A stretch of DNA of 60,158 bases from an uncultured Phocaeicola sp. (GTDB taxonomy: Bacteria > Bacteroidota > Bacteroidia > Bacteroidales > Bacteroidaceae). Of the stretch, positions 43,492 through 52,205 are shown piece by piece. The stretch spans positions 1 through 60,158 of the forward strand of contig CALUGI010000019.1 in assembly GCA_944320135.1 (NCBI GenBank), read 5' to 3'. How positions within the stretch are numbered: the stretch's first letter is position 1; each line of letters opens with the position of its first letter. Under the pieces are notes generated by a model, which was given only the letters and a program-made list of their open reading frames with translations, had not been told where the DNA came from and did not search any database. The position numbers and the translations under genes were made by a program.

Positions 43492-43950
43492 TCAGATAAG
43501 TTTGAAACGGATGCGGAGGATTCCGTCGCGATAGTCGTGGCTGACGATTTTGAACGTGCCGATTTCAGACGTGTTGTTCACGTGCGCGCCGATGCAGAGG
43601 CAGTCGTCATAGTCGCCCACTTTCACTACTCTCACCGTTTCCGATGCGTTTTCCGGAAGCCGTTTCATGTCGAACCGCTTGGCCGCTTCTTCCCGGCTCA
43701 TATATTCTGCGGTAACGTCGAGGCGGCGTGCAATGACTTCGTTCACCGCAGGCTCTATCCTTGCGATGTCTTCTTCGGAAGGAGGTTGGGGGAGGGCGAA
43801 ATCCAGCTTGCTCTTTTTGCGCTCGATGTGTGCGGACACCGCCCGTCCGCATCCGAAGAGGTTGATCATGGTGCGGTTTACGATATGTTCGCACGTGTGC
43901 ATGGGCGGAAACTCCTTTTTGTTGTGCTCGTTCAGTTGAGGCTGTTCCAT
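43492..43950 (-). CDS. AlaX-type alanyl-tRNA editing protein
   Basis: This protein of 152 residues has the editing-site zinc ligands of the ThrRS/AlaRS second additional domain: HTCEHI (His18, His22) and CIGAHV (Cys119, His123). It lacks the N-terminal glycine-rich region of longer forms, so it is the short stand-alone type. AlaX proteins hydrolyse mischarged Ser- or Gly-tRNA-Ala. A -7 box (TAAATTTG, 43989-43982) is 32 bp upstream. Confidence 0.85.
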   Translation of the reverse strand: MEQPQLNEHNKKEFPPMHTCEHIVNRTMINLFGCGRAVSAHIERKKSKLDFALPQPPSEEDIARIEPAVNEVIARRLDVTAEYMSREEAAKRFDMKRLPENASETVRVVKVGDYDDCLCIGAHVNNTSEIGTFKIVSHDYRDGILRIRFKLI

Positions 43951-44216
43951 GATGAATCTTCCTTTTTGTTTGAATGTCGTGCAAATTTACATTAAAATCC
44001 GTAACCGGATACATTTTGGCGGACATTGTTTGCCGTTTGCGCCCGTCTTTTCCTGAAATGCCGGCGCGTCTTTTCCCGAACGCTTCGGCGTTTTAGCGGA
44101 AAGGCGTCCGCGCTTAGGGGAAAGTAAATTACTTTAACTCCTTTTCTGTTAACTTGCGAACGCTTTTAAGGGAAAAAGCCGTATGTTTGCCGTATAAACG
44201 ACAAACTGACGGTGTT

Positions 44217-45452
44217 ATGAATCTTTATCTTATCATATTCAGTGCGGGGACTTACCGGAAAGAACAGGTCTACGATGCGCACAAGTCGCTTTTTGTGGCT
44301 CTTGAGAAACATTTCACGCTCCATTTGGTCAACTATCCCGATGCGGAAGAAATACCTTCCTCCGCCTACAAGATGGCTTTTATTGGCAGCGGAGGCGTGG
44401 AAAGCGCGGTGGTGCGCAATTTCAGCCTGCTGCCGTATCCCATTACGCTGCTTGCCGACGGGACGGACAACTCGCTGGCGGCTGCGCTTGAAATCTCGGC
44501 ATGGATACGCACGCGGGACATGAAGGTGAAAATTATCCACGGCGACCCTGAAGATATGGTGAAGCAGGTGCTTCTCCACCACCGGGCGTTCGCGGCCAAA
44601 CGCAGTCTCAAGAACAAGCGCATCGGAGTGGTGGGCACGCCCGTTCCGTGGCTTGTCGCAAGCCATGTCGACTATCTGCTGGCAGACCGGAGGTGGGGAG
44701 TGACCTATACGGACATCCCCATCGAAGAAGTGGAGGCGAATTTCTATGACATTACGGACGACATGATAGGAATGGAGGCTTCCGCTTTCGCCGCGCGGGT
44801 GAAAGCCTTTCAAGACGTGGAGCCGGACGACCTCTTGCGGGCCATGCGCCTGTACAGGGCGGTGAAGAACGTGTGCGAAGCCCACAAGCTGGATGCCGTG
44901 ACGGTTTCGTGCTTCTCGCTCATCCAGACGCTGAGAGTGACGGGATGCCTGGCCCTTTCGCTGCTCAATGACGAGGGGATTCCTGCCGGATGCGAGGGCG
45001 ACCTGCAGTCTATCATGACCCTGCTGATGATTAAGGAGCTGACGGGGCAGCCGGGATTCATCGCCAATCCGTCGTTCGTCGACACGAAACGCAACGAAGT
45101 GCTGCTGGCCCATTGCTCCATACCCACCACGATGGCCGACGAGCTTATCATCCGCAGCCATTTCGAGTCGGACAGCGGAATCGGCATACAGGGCATCATG
45201 CACGAAGGGGACGTGACGCTGTTCAAATGCGGCGGGGAGTGCTTGGACGAATACTTCCTTTCGTCGGGCTATCTCGTGGAGAACACGAATTTTGTGACCT
45301 GCTGCCGCACCCAGGTGAAGGTGAAGCTCGACAACCCTGTAAGCTATTTCCTGCAAAACCCGTTGGGAAACCACCATGTGCTCGTTAAAGGAAACCATGC
45401 GGAGGCCATCCAAGAGTTTATGCAGCAGAACCGCTGCAGGCAATGCGAATGA
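44217..45452 (+). CDS. L-fucose/arabinose isomerase-fold protein
   Basis: This protein of 411 residues starts at ATG 44217, 27 bp after a TATGTTTG box at 44182-44189. Segments such as RIGVVGTPVPWL, GIPAGCEGDLQSIM (Glu and Asp in the place of FucI metal ligands) and a final NHHVLVKGNHAEA resemble the C-terminal domain of L-fucose isomerase. It is shorter than FucI (about 590 residues) and sits away from any sugar locus, so its substrate is unknown. It may not be a sugar isomerase in vivo. Confidence 0.65.
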   Translation: MNLYLIIFSAGTYRKEQVYDAHKSLFVALEKHFTLHLVNYPDAEEIPSSAYKMAFIGSGGVESAVVRNFSLLPYPITLLADGTDNSLAAALEISAWIRTRDMKVKIIHGDPEDMVKQVLLHHRAFAAKRSLKNKRIGVVGTPVPWLVASHVDYLLADRRWGVTYTDIPIEEVEANFYDITDDMIGMEASAFAARVKAFQDVEPDDLLRAMRLYRAVKNVCEAHKLDAVTVSCFSLIQTLRVTGCLALSLLNDEGIPAGCEGDLQSIMTLLMIKELTGQPGFIANPSFVDTKRNEVLLAHCSIPTTMADELIIRSHFESDSGIGIQGIMHEGDVTLFKCGGECLDEYFLSSGYLVENTNFVTCCRTQVKVKLDNPVSYFLQNPLGNHHVLVKGNHAEAIQEFMQQNRCRQCE

Positions 45453-45545
45453 CGGGGCGGAGGATTTTTTCGGATTTTGTTTCCGCGTTCGATTATAAGT
45501 CGTATCTTTGTAAGAACGAAAAAACAGAACAACAACGAAACGACT

Positions 45546-46025
45546 ATGCTACACAATTGGTTTGAATGCAAAATCCGTTACGAAAAGGTGGCCGAAAACG
45601 GCATGAACAAGAAAGTGACGGAGCCCTATTTGGTAGACGCGCTCAGCTTTACGGAGGCCGAGTCGCGCATCATTGAAGAAATCACACCGTTCATCAGCGG
45701 CGAATTCACCGTGGCCGACATCAAACGCGCTAATTACAGCGAGCTGTTTCCCTGCGAGGAAGACGCTGCAGACCGCTGGTACAAGTGCAAACTCTACTTC
45801 ATTACTCTTGATGAAAAGAGCGGTGCGGAGAAGAAAACGGCGACCAACGTGCTGGTGCAGGCGGCCGACTTGCGCGACGCGGTGAAGAAGCTCGACGAAG
45901 GCATGAAAGGAACGATGGCCGACTATGCAATCGCCTCGGTGACTGAGACGGCCATTATGGACGTGTATCCCTATTCGTCCGAGCCTGACGTGAAGCCGGA
46001 GTTCCCGGATGCAGACAAACGATGA
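45546..46025 (+). CDS. DUF4494 domain protein
   Basis: This protein of 159 residues starts at ATG 45546, with TATCTTTG at 45503-45510 upstream. The N-terminus MLHNWFECKIRYEKVAENG and the middle LYFITLDEKSGAEKKT are typical of the Bacteroidetes DUF4494 family. No catalytic motif or export signal is seen. The family is consistently found close to the PLP-binding YggS gene in Bacteroides, as here, where the next gene begins 19 bp later. Function is unknown. Confidence 0.85.
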   Translation: MLHNWFECKIRYEKVAENGMNKKVTEPYLVDALSFTEAESRIIEEITPFISGEFTVADIKRANYSELFPCEEDAADRWYKCKLYFITLDEKSGAEKKTATNVLVQAADLRDAVKKLDEGMKGTMADYAIASVTETAIMDVYPYSSEPDVKPEFPDADKR

Positions 46026-46044
46026 ACCTTTCAAGCGAGTTGTC

Positions 46045-46713
46045 ATGGACATTCAGAAGAATATAAAGGAAGTGCTTGCGCAACTTCCTCCGCAAGTCCG
46101 CTTGGTAGCCGTATCAAAATACCATCCTGTCGAAACGATTGAGGCGGCATACGGCGCCGGACAGCGTGTGTTCGGCGAAAGCCGGGAGCAGGAGCTGAGC
46201 CGGAAGCAGGCCGCCCTGCCGAAGGATATCGAATGGCATTTCATCGGCCATTTGCAGACGAACAAAGTGAAGTATATCGCCCCTTACATCGCCATGATCG
46301 AAGCGGTGGATTCGTACAAGCTGCTGGCGGAAATCGACCGTCAGGCGGCGAAATTCGGGCGGAACATTCCTTGCTTGCTCGAAGTGCATATCGCGGAAGA
46401 GGATACGAAATACGGTTTCACCTTCGGCTCGTGCCGGCAGATGCTTGAGGAAGGAAACTGGAAGGAGCTGAGGCACGTAACCCTCAGCGGGGTGATGGGG
46501 ATGGCTACCAACACGGACGACGAAGAAGAAATCCGCCGGGAATTCCGGAGTCTCCGCGCGTTTTTCGAGGAACTGAAGGCCGCGTTTTTTAAAAACTCCG
46601 AGGCGTTCAGGGAAGTGTCGATGGGCATGTCGCACGACTATCCCCTCGCCGTGGAAGAAGGAAGTACGATGGTCCGCGTGGGGAGCAAGATATTCGGCGA
46701 ACGGGCCTATTGA
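46045..46713 (+). CDS. YggS/PROSC-family PLP-binding protein
   Basis: This protein of 222 residues binds pyridoxal phosphate through Lys25 in LVAVSKYHP. Other family features are FGESREQELSRKQ, WHFIGHLQTNKVKYI and MGMSHDYPLAVEEGSTMVRVGS. YggS homologues balance free PLP and affect amino-acid pools; they have no known enzyme activity. I choose ATG 46045, since the earlier 46009 reading overlaps the DUF4494 gene and adds a non-conserved leader. Confidence 0.92.
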   Translation: MDIQKNIKEVLAQLPPQVRLVAVSKYHPVETIEAAYGAGQRVFGESREQELSRKQAALPKDIEWHFIGHLQTNKVKYIAPYIAMIEAVDSYKLLAEIDRQAAKFGRNIPCLLEVHIAEEDTKYGFTFGSCRQMLEEGNWKELRHVTLSGVMGMATNTDDEEEIRREFRSLRAFFEELKAAFFKNSEAFREVSMGMSHDYPLAVEEGSTMVRVGSKIFGERAY

Positions 46714-46758
46714 GAGGATTCAATAATTAGCACAATTTCTTTACAAAACAAAAGCATT

Positions 46759-47733
46759 ATGGCACAACTGAAAACAACATTCGCGGGAATTCAGCTTGAA
46801 AACCCGGTCATCGTCAGCAGTTCGGGACTGACCGACAGCGCGGAGAAAATCAAGGCACTCGAAGCGGCCGGAGCAGGAGCCGTCGTGTTGAAGTCGGTGT
46901 TTGAAGAACAGATCGGCGCGGAAAGCGGGCACATTCAAGACAGCGGGCTGGGGGCGGACGATTATCTGCAAGCATACGTGCGCTCTCATGCGCTCAACGG
47001 GCATGTCAGCCTCGTCAAAGAGGCGAAAGAGGGCTGCAGCATTCCCGTCATCGCCAGCATCAACTGCTACAGCGACAGCGAATGGGTGGATTTTGCCGGC
47101 ATCATGGAAGAGGCCGGAGCAGACGCGCTGGAGCTGAACCTCCTTGCGTTGCAGACATCCCGGAACTATGAATACGGCAGCTTCGAGCGGCGGCATGTCG
47201 ACATCCTCCGGCATGTCAAGAAGGTTGTGCGCATTCCGGTTATCTTCAAGCTGGGAGCTAACCTCACCAACCCGGTTGCTCTTGCTGACCAGCTGTATGC
47301 CAACGGAGCGGCGGGCGTGGTGCTGTTCAACCGCTTCTTTCAGCCGGACATCCGTACCGACAGCCTGACGTTTGCGCAGACCAACGTGATGAGCAATCCT
47401 TGCGAATTGGCCGACCGCATCCGTTGGACGGCTATCGCTTCGGCGGAAGTGCCGCAGCTGGACTATGCCGTATCGGGAGGCGTGCATGGCGGGCAGGGAA
47501 TCGTCAAGTCCGTGCTTGCGGGCGCTTCTGCGGTGGAGGTCTGCAGCGTCATCTACCAGCGCGGAAACGGAGTGATAGGGGAGATGAAGGAAGAACTGTC
47601 CGGTTGGATGGACGAACACGGATACGCTTCTCTTGCAGAGTTCAAGGGAAAGATGAACGCCTGGTCGACAGGCGATGTCAATCCTTTCGAACGCACTCAG
47701 TTTATGAAATATTACGGCAGCTACGGCGAGTGA
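46759..47733 (+). CDS. dihydroorotate dehydrogenase-like flavoprotein
   Basis: This protein of 324 residues has a TIM-barrel fold of the DHOD type: GIQLENPVIVSSSGLTDS, IPVIASINCYSDSEW, VIFKLGANLTNPV and VSGGVHGGQGIVKSVLAGASAVEVCS (FMN phosphate site). Enzymes of this 'DHOD-like' group are common in Bacteroidetes and lack proof of pyrimidine synthesis. No other pyr gene is nearby. A 26-bp terminator follows. Confidence 0.85.
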   Translation: MAQLKTTFAGIQLENPVIVSSSGLTDSAEKIKALEAAGAGAVVLKSVFEEQIGAESGHIQDSGLGADDYLQAYVRSHALNGHVSLVKEAKEGCSIPVIASINCYSDSEWVDFAGIMEEAGADALELNLLALQTSRNYEYGSFERRHVDILRHVKKVVRIPVIFKLGANLTNPVALADQLYANGAAGVVLFNRFFQPDIRTDSLTFAQTNVMSNPCELADRIRWTAIASAEVPQLDYAVSGGVHGGQGIVKSVLAGASAVEVCSVIYQRGNGVIGEMKEELSGWMDEHGYASLAEFKGKMNAWSTGDVNPFERTQFMKYYGSYGE

Positions 47734-47737
47734 GCGG

Positions 47738-47799
47738 AAGCGCAAGGGCGGCGGGAATGAAGGAGCAATTCACCCTTCATTCCCGCCGCCCTTGCGCTT
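47738..47799. terminator. strong bidirectional terminator
   Basis: A perfect 26-bp inverted repeat (47738-47763 with 47774-47799) with a 10-base loop, followed by TTTTTCTG on the plus strand. It lies between two converging genes. Confidence 0.85.
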
Positions 47800-47813
47800 T
47801 TTCTGAGCCGGAT

Positions 47814-48899
47814 TTATCGTTTCAGCAGTCCCACTTTGAGGTTCAGCTTGAAGAAGTAGGCTCCGTTTTCGCGCTCCAGATAGCCGTATTTGTCTTTTGC
47901 GGTTGCGCCCTTCTCCAGCCGCGTGTTGCAGAACAGGAAGTCGGCAAACGTCTGCCGGAAAGCGCGCTGGTAGCAGAGCACCTCTCCGGCTCCCGTGACG
48001 AAGAACATTCCCCCAATGGCCGATTCCTTGCCGTTGTAGAGCTTGGCCGGACGCATTCCGGCAGCGATGGCCAGCAGGAACTCCTTTATCTTGTATTCGT
48101 AGAACCCGTGCTTGTGAATCAGTTCGTCCTTTATCTTGAGGGGATTCAGCTTTTTGATTTCGTCTGTCAGTTCCGACACTTTGGTGATTCCGTCGAGCCA
48201 CATCAGGCGCGTCATTTCTCCCAAAAGGCGTCCCATGTGCAAGTCAATCATCGAAAGGTTGCTTCGGAATATCTTGTCGGCCACGTCGCTGTACTTCAGC
48301 GTTCCCCCTAAACGTTCGATCATCAACATACGGCCTATCACGTCATTGGCCTCTCCGTGCGCGTTGATTTTGTTGACGGTAGGGGTTGCGAACTTCATGC
48401 CCGTCTGTTCGAACTTGAAGTTGGCGGCCCTTCCTCCGTCAAGCAGGGGGAACATCGTCCCTAACCGCGAGCGCACGGCAAACCCCACCGGTTCCGCTTC
48501 CGCAGAATAGAAGGACACGCTGAAATCCGTCCGGTCGTCCGTTTTCGCTTCCAAGTCGTAGATGAGCGCTTCGTCGAGAAAGCCTTCCACTCCTTCGGGC
48601 GATGTCACCTCGTCTCCCGGCGCGTTGCGCATGCCTTCCAGAATCAGGTCGGCTACAGTGGCGAAATCTTCTCGCGGGATGCGCTTGTCAATGTTTTCTC
48701 CGCAGATGCGCACGCTGTCTTTTTCCACTATATAACGGCGCGTTCCGTCGTGTTCTTCCCGTTTCACCATCGCCACCGGGAGCTGTCGGCTTCCGTCTTT
48801 TTTTGCGTCGGGAGTTCCACAATGCGTATGTCCGTCGGCCAACAGCCGGAAAAACGCATACAGTTCTCCCCATTCTCTTTTCGTTGCTTCAAATGCCAT
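47814..48899 (-). CDS. HpaII-family type II restriction endonuclease
   Basis: This protein of 361 residues aligns, from memory, along its whole length with R.HpaII (Pfam RE_HpaII): MAFEATKREWGELYAFFRLL, DLEAKTDDRTDFSVSFY, PLLDGGRAANFKFEQTG, NPLKIKDELIHKHGFYEYK and GYLERENGAYFFKLNLK. HpaII cuts CCGG. The start at ATG 48899 follows a TAACTTTG box at 48931-48924; an upstream reading from 49145 adds unrelated residues. No cytosine methyltransferase gene is in the window, the nearest genes being a DHOD-like protein and a LytS kinase. Enzymatic activity and specificity are not proven by sequence. Confidence 0.8.
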   Translation of the reverse strand: MAFEATKREWGELYAFFRLLADGHTHCGTPDAKKDGSRQLPVAMVKREEHDGTRRYIVEKDSVRICGENIDKRIPREDFATVADLILEGMRNAPGDEVTSPEGVEGFLDEALIYDLEAKTDDRTDFSVSFYSAEAEPVGFAVRSRLGTMFPLLDGGRAANFKFEQTGMKFATPTVNKINAHGEANDVIGRMLMIERLGGTLKYSDVADKIFRSNLSMIDLHMGRLLGEMTRLMWLDGITKVSELTDEIKKLNPLKIKDELIHKHGFYEYKIKEFLLAIAAGMRPAKLYNGKESAIGGMFFVTGAGEVLCYQRAFRQTFADFLFCNTRLEKGATAKDKYGYLERENGAYFFKLNLKVGLLKR

Positions 48900-48923
48900 T
48901 CTCGTTTCATTTTTAGTTTGCCG

Positions 48924-48931
48924 CAAAGTTA
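48924..48931 (-). promoter_or_regulatory. -7 box of the HpaII-like gene
   Basis: The minus strand reads TAACTTTG, 24 bp upstream of the start codon. No clear -33 element. Confidence 0.5.
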
Positions 48932-49068
48932 CGCAAAAAATCCCGACATTTATCTGCGGACGCGCCCGGAAGTGCGTGCAAAGGCGGGCGCATTTGTTTC
49001 CGATTGCCGCCGCGTTTTTGTCTGTCCGTAAAAAACTTTTCAGATTGATGAAAAGGCGGGCTAAAATT

Positions 49069-49099
49069 TTTGCATATTGTGTCTCTTTAAGTATTTTTG
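49069..49099 (+). promoter_or_regulatory. promoter of the LytS-type kinase operon
   Basis: TTTG at 49069-49072, 19 bases, TATTTTTG at 49092-49099. Full match, 27 bp before the chosen start. Confidence 0.85.
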
Positions 49100-49126
49100 T
49101 GAACAGAGAAAAACAAAGTGAAAACA

Positions 49127-51172
49127 ATGGAGAGTCGCAATACAATCCTTTTTGTGTGCATGTTCTTCCTTTTATTTCCTATACTGTTTGGCGGATGCGG
49201 GTTCCGGAAAAGCGCAGAAAGTCAGGAAGCCGCATCGTTGGACCGCCTTGTGCTGGAACTGGAAGACTGCACATCGAAAGAACCGGAGTGGGTGTGCTCG
49301 TCTGTCGACAGCTTGCTTCCTTCGGTGAAAGACAGTATTCTTTATTATCGTTTAGTGGTGCTGAAAGCGAAGTCGAAACTGTTTTTGGCCGAGTTGGACT
49401 CTTCCGACGCGCTGCTGCGCGAGGCGGAGGTCTTTTGCGTCCGACATGCTTCAGACGAGAGCGCGAACCGGCTGTGCGCGAGGGTTTTCAATATGCGGGG
49501 CAACGTCTACGGACGCTTTGCCGTGTACGATTCTGCCGTATGGGCCTTTGAAAAGGCGTTCGGATATGCTTCCCGCGAGGGAGCGTCGGGGCCGTTGCTG
49601 AACATTTGCGTGAATCTGGCCGATGCGTATGTGCGCAGAGGAAGGTATGATCTTTGTTCTTATTGGTACAATTATGCGCTTTCGGTGGCCGACTCGATAG
49701 ACTTGCCTGACGAAGAGCGTTTTCCCGTCTACTACGGGCTGGCCCAAGTGAATATGGAGTTGCGCGATTTCGCCTTGTGCGACTACTATTATGAACGTGC
49801 GGCCCGCTATTACGACAAGATGGAGCCGTATGAACAGCATATTTATCTGAACAACCGGGGGAACTCCTACTACTACCGGCAAGACTACGGCGAGGCGCTG
49901 AAATATTTCCGCCGCTCGCTGGCACTGACAGAGGCGCATAACATGGAGTTCGAGCGGAATCTGACGATGGTGAATCTGGGCGAAGTGTTCATGCTGCAAG
50001 ACCGCACGGATTCTGCCGCCTACTATCTGCACCGGTGCCACCGGTTCTTTTCTTCCGTGAACAACGCGAGCGCGCTGTATTATATCGACACGCAGCTTAT
50101 CGAACTGGCTCTGAAGCAAGGAGACATCGGGAGAGCCAAGCGCATGTTGAGGCTGACGAAGAATACGGACAATATCGAACCGAACATGATCCGCATCCGG
50201 AACCGCTATTTAGAGCACTATTTTGAGGCGACGGGCGACTATCGGAATGCTTACAAGTACCAGAACTTGAACTGGAACATGGACGACTCTATCCGCAACG
50301 AGCGGGTGAAAATGCGCGCCGCCGAACTGGCGCTGAAATACAAGCGCGACAGTACGCTGATGAAGCAGGAACTTTTCATCAAGCAAAAGGAGAACGAGGT
50401 GCTGGAACTCCGCCAATGGATTTGGCTGATTGTGGGAATCGTGTCGCTGCTGGCCGTTGCAGCGGCGGCGGGCATCCTCTATCGGAAGCGGCTGCGCGAG
50501 AAAGAGCTTTGGACACAGCAGACGGCTATCACTTCATTGCGCTTGGAAAACATACGCAACCGCATCTCTCCGCACTTCATCTTCAACGTGCTCAACCGCG
50601 AGGCGAGCCAGCATAAGGGCGACAGCGAGAGCAGGAACCTTTTGGAGCTGGCGAGGATGCTCCGGCGCAATCTGGAGCTTACGGACAAGATGGCTGTTTC
50701 TTTGGCCGACGAGCTGGATTTCGTAAACACTTACGTGCGTCTGGAAGAGGCTTCGCTGGGCGAAGGTTTCGAGTTCCGTCTGAGCGTGGACGAGAAAATC
50801 CGCGCGGATGAGGTGATGATTCCGGCGATGCTTCTGCAAATCCCGGCGGAGAATGCCATCAAACACGGCCTGCGGATGAAGGAAGGGAAGCGCCTGCTGC
50901 ACATATCGGTGGAGAAGGGCGATGGCGGAGTGGTGTTGTGCGTGCGCGACAATGGGGGAGGGTATCGCGTGGGAAGCGCGAACCACGGAACGGGCACGGG
51001 CATGAAGGTGATTACACAGACCATACAGCTGCTGAACTTCTACAACAGCCGCCCTATGGCGATGAAGATAAACAACGTGCCGGTAGGCGACGACGGGAAT
51101 ATGGGGTGCGAAGTGCGTTATGTGGTGCCTTCAGGATATTCTTATACATTAAAAAAGAGAGGTTATGAGTGA
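49127..51172 (+). CDS. TPR-containing LytS/YehU-type sensor histidine kinase
   Basis: This 681-residue protein has a lipoprotein-like signal (LFPILFGGCGF) or an N-terminal helix, then a periplasmic region of TPR units to about residue 400 (for example YLNNRGNSYYYRQDYGEAL), one transmembrane helix (WIWLIVGIVSLLAVAAAAGILY), and a His-kinase domain of the LytS type with RISPHFIFNVLN (His483), PAMLLQIPAENAIKHG and VRDNGGGYRVGS. The start at ATG 49127 is preferred to GTG 49118. It overlaps its LytTR regulator by 8 bp, so the pair is translationally coupled. The ligand is unknown. Confidence 0.88.
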   Translation: MESRNTILFVCMFFLLFPILFGGCGFRKSAESQEAASLDRLVLELEDCTSKEPEWVCSSVDSLLPSVKDSILYYRLVVLKAKSKLFLAELDSSDALLREAEVFCVRHASDESANRLCARVFNMRGNVYGRFAVYDSAVWAFEKAFGYASREGASGPLLNICVNLADAYVRRGRYDLCSYWYNYALSVADSIDLPDEERFPVYYGLAQVNMELRDFALCDYYYERAARYYDKMEPYEQHIYLNNRGNSYYYRQDYGEALKYFRRSLALTEAHNMEFERNLTMVNLGEVFMLQDRTDSAAYYLHRCHRFFSSVNNASALYYIDTQLIELALKQGDIGRAKRMLRLTKNTDNIEPNMIRIRNRYLEHYFEATGDYRNAYKYQNLNWNMDDSIRNERVKMRAAELALKYKRDSTLMKQELFIKQKENEVLELRQWIWLIVGIVSLLAVAAAAGILYRKRLREKELWTQQTAITSLRLENIRNRISPHFIFNVLNREASQHKGDSESRNLLELARMLRRNLELTDKMAVSLADELDFVNTYVRLEEASLGEGFEFRLSVDEKIRADEVMIPAMLLQIPAENAIKHGLRMKEGKRLLHISVEKGDGGVVLCVRDNGGGYRVGSANHGTGTGMKVITQTIQLLNFYNSRPMAMKINNVPVGDDGNMGCEVRYVVPSGYSYTLKKRGYE

Positions 51173-51935
51173 AAATGAAGTAATAAGGACGGTAATCGTG
51201 GACGACGAGGAAACGGCTATCGACAATCTCCGCTTCGAGCTCCAGCGTTACGGCTGGGTGAAAATCGTCGGGGTGGCCAAGACGGGCGTTTCCGGAATAC
51301 GGCTGATCGAGAAAGAGCGTCCGGACTTATTGTTTTTAGACGTGGAGCTGCCCGACATGACGGGCATGGACCTGGCCGCAAGAATACATGATTCCGTCGA
51401 CTGGCGGATGCAGGTCGTCTTTTATACGGCATACGACAAGTATCTCATCAACGCGCTGCGGAGCTATGCGTTCGACTTCATGCTGAAGCCGATAGACCCG
51501 AAAGAGCTGGACATCGTGATAGACCGCATCCACTCTGCCGCAATGGAGGGCGAAGGGCCGGGCGAAGCCCTCGTGCCGGCGCGCCAGCCCATAAACGAGA
51601 AATCCTTTATGGTGGTGATTCCCACCGGCGACCTGCGCATCCTGCGGGTGTCCGACATCGGCTACTTCCGCTACATCTCAGGGCGCAAGATATGGGAGGC
51701 GGCCCTGTCGAACGGCACGTTCATCCCGCTCAGGCGCAACACCACGGCCGAAAGCCTTTGCGCCTACGACCCGGCTTTCGTCCAGGTGCATCAGTCGTTC
51801 ATCATCAACATGAACTACCTGGTGATGGTGCAGGGCAACCGCTGCGTGATGTATCCTCCCTTCGACGGGGTGGACGAGCTGCAGGTGTCGAAGAAATTCC
51901 GGAAAGAGATGATGGACAAGTTCTACCAGCTGTGA
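51165..51935 (+). CDS. LytTR-family response regulator
   Basis: This protein of 256 residues has a receiver domain with VDDEE near residue 12 and the phosphorylation site Asp59 in LLFLDVELPD, then a LytTR DNA-binding domain (about 145-256) with ILRVSDIGYFRYISGRK and FVQVHQSFIINMNYL. It pairs with the upstream kinase. LytTR regulators bind short direct repeats near promoters. Possible targets include the DUF5723 gene 270 bp downstream, but no repeat was identified. Confidence 0.92.
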   Translation: MSENEVIRTVIVDDEETAIDNLRFELQRYGWVKIVGVAKTGVSGIRLIEKERPDLLFLDVELPDMTGMDLAARIHDSVDWRMQVVFYTAYDKYLINALRSYAFDFMLKPIDPKELDIVIDRIHSAAMEGEGPGEALVPARQPINEKSFMVVIPTGDLRILRVSDIGYFRYISGRKIWEAALSNGTFIPLRRNTTAESLCAYDPAFVQVHQSFIINMNYLVMVQGNRCVMYPPFDGVDELQVSKKFRKEMMDKFYQL

Positions 51936-52147
51936 GAGGCCGCGTTTTGCAGCGGAACCCTCCGGCAGGTTTCGGAGGAAGCGCGCCCGTGCGTTGCCTG
52001 ACCGTGCGCGCGTTCATGCCGGAAAAGGTGCGCGTTTCCGGCGTTCCGATTCCGGCGAATGATACGTTATTTTGACCGTATAGTTTCTTTTTTTGCCCGT
52101 ATATCCTTGAAAACGGTCTGTTTTGCGGATTCTTTTCGTGAGAAAAG

Positions 52148-52178
52148 TTTGCGAATTGAAAACGAATGTTTATTTTTG
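52148..52178 (+). promoter_or_regulatory. promoter of the DUF5723 gene
   Basis: TTTG at 52148-52151, 19 bases, TATTTTTG at 52171-52178; start codon 27 bp later. Confidence 0.85.
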
Positions 52179-52205
52179 CAGAAAGGTTAATCAATACAAA
52201 GGCGT

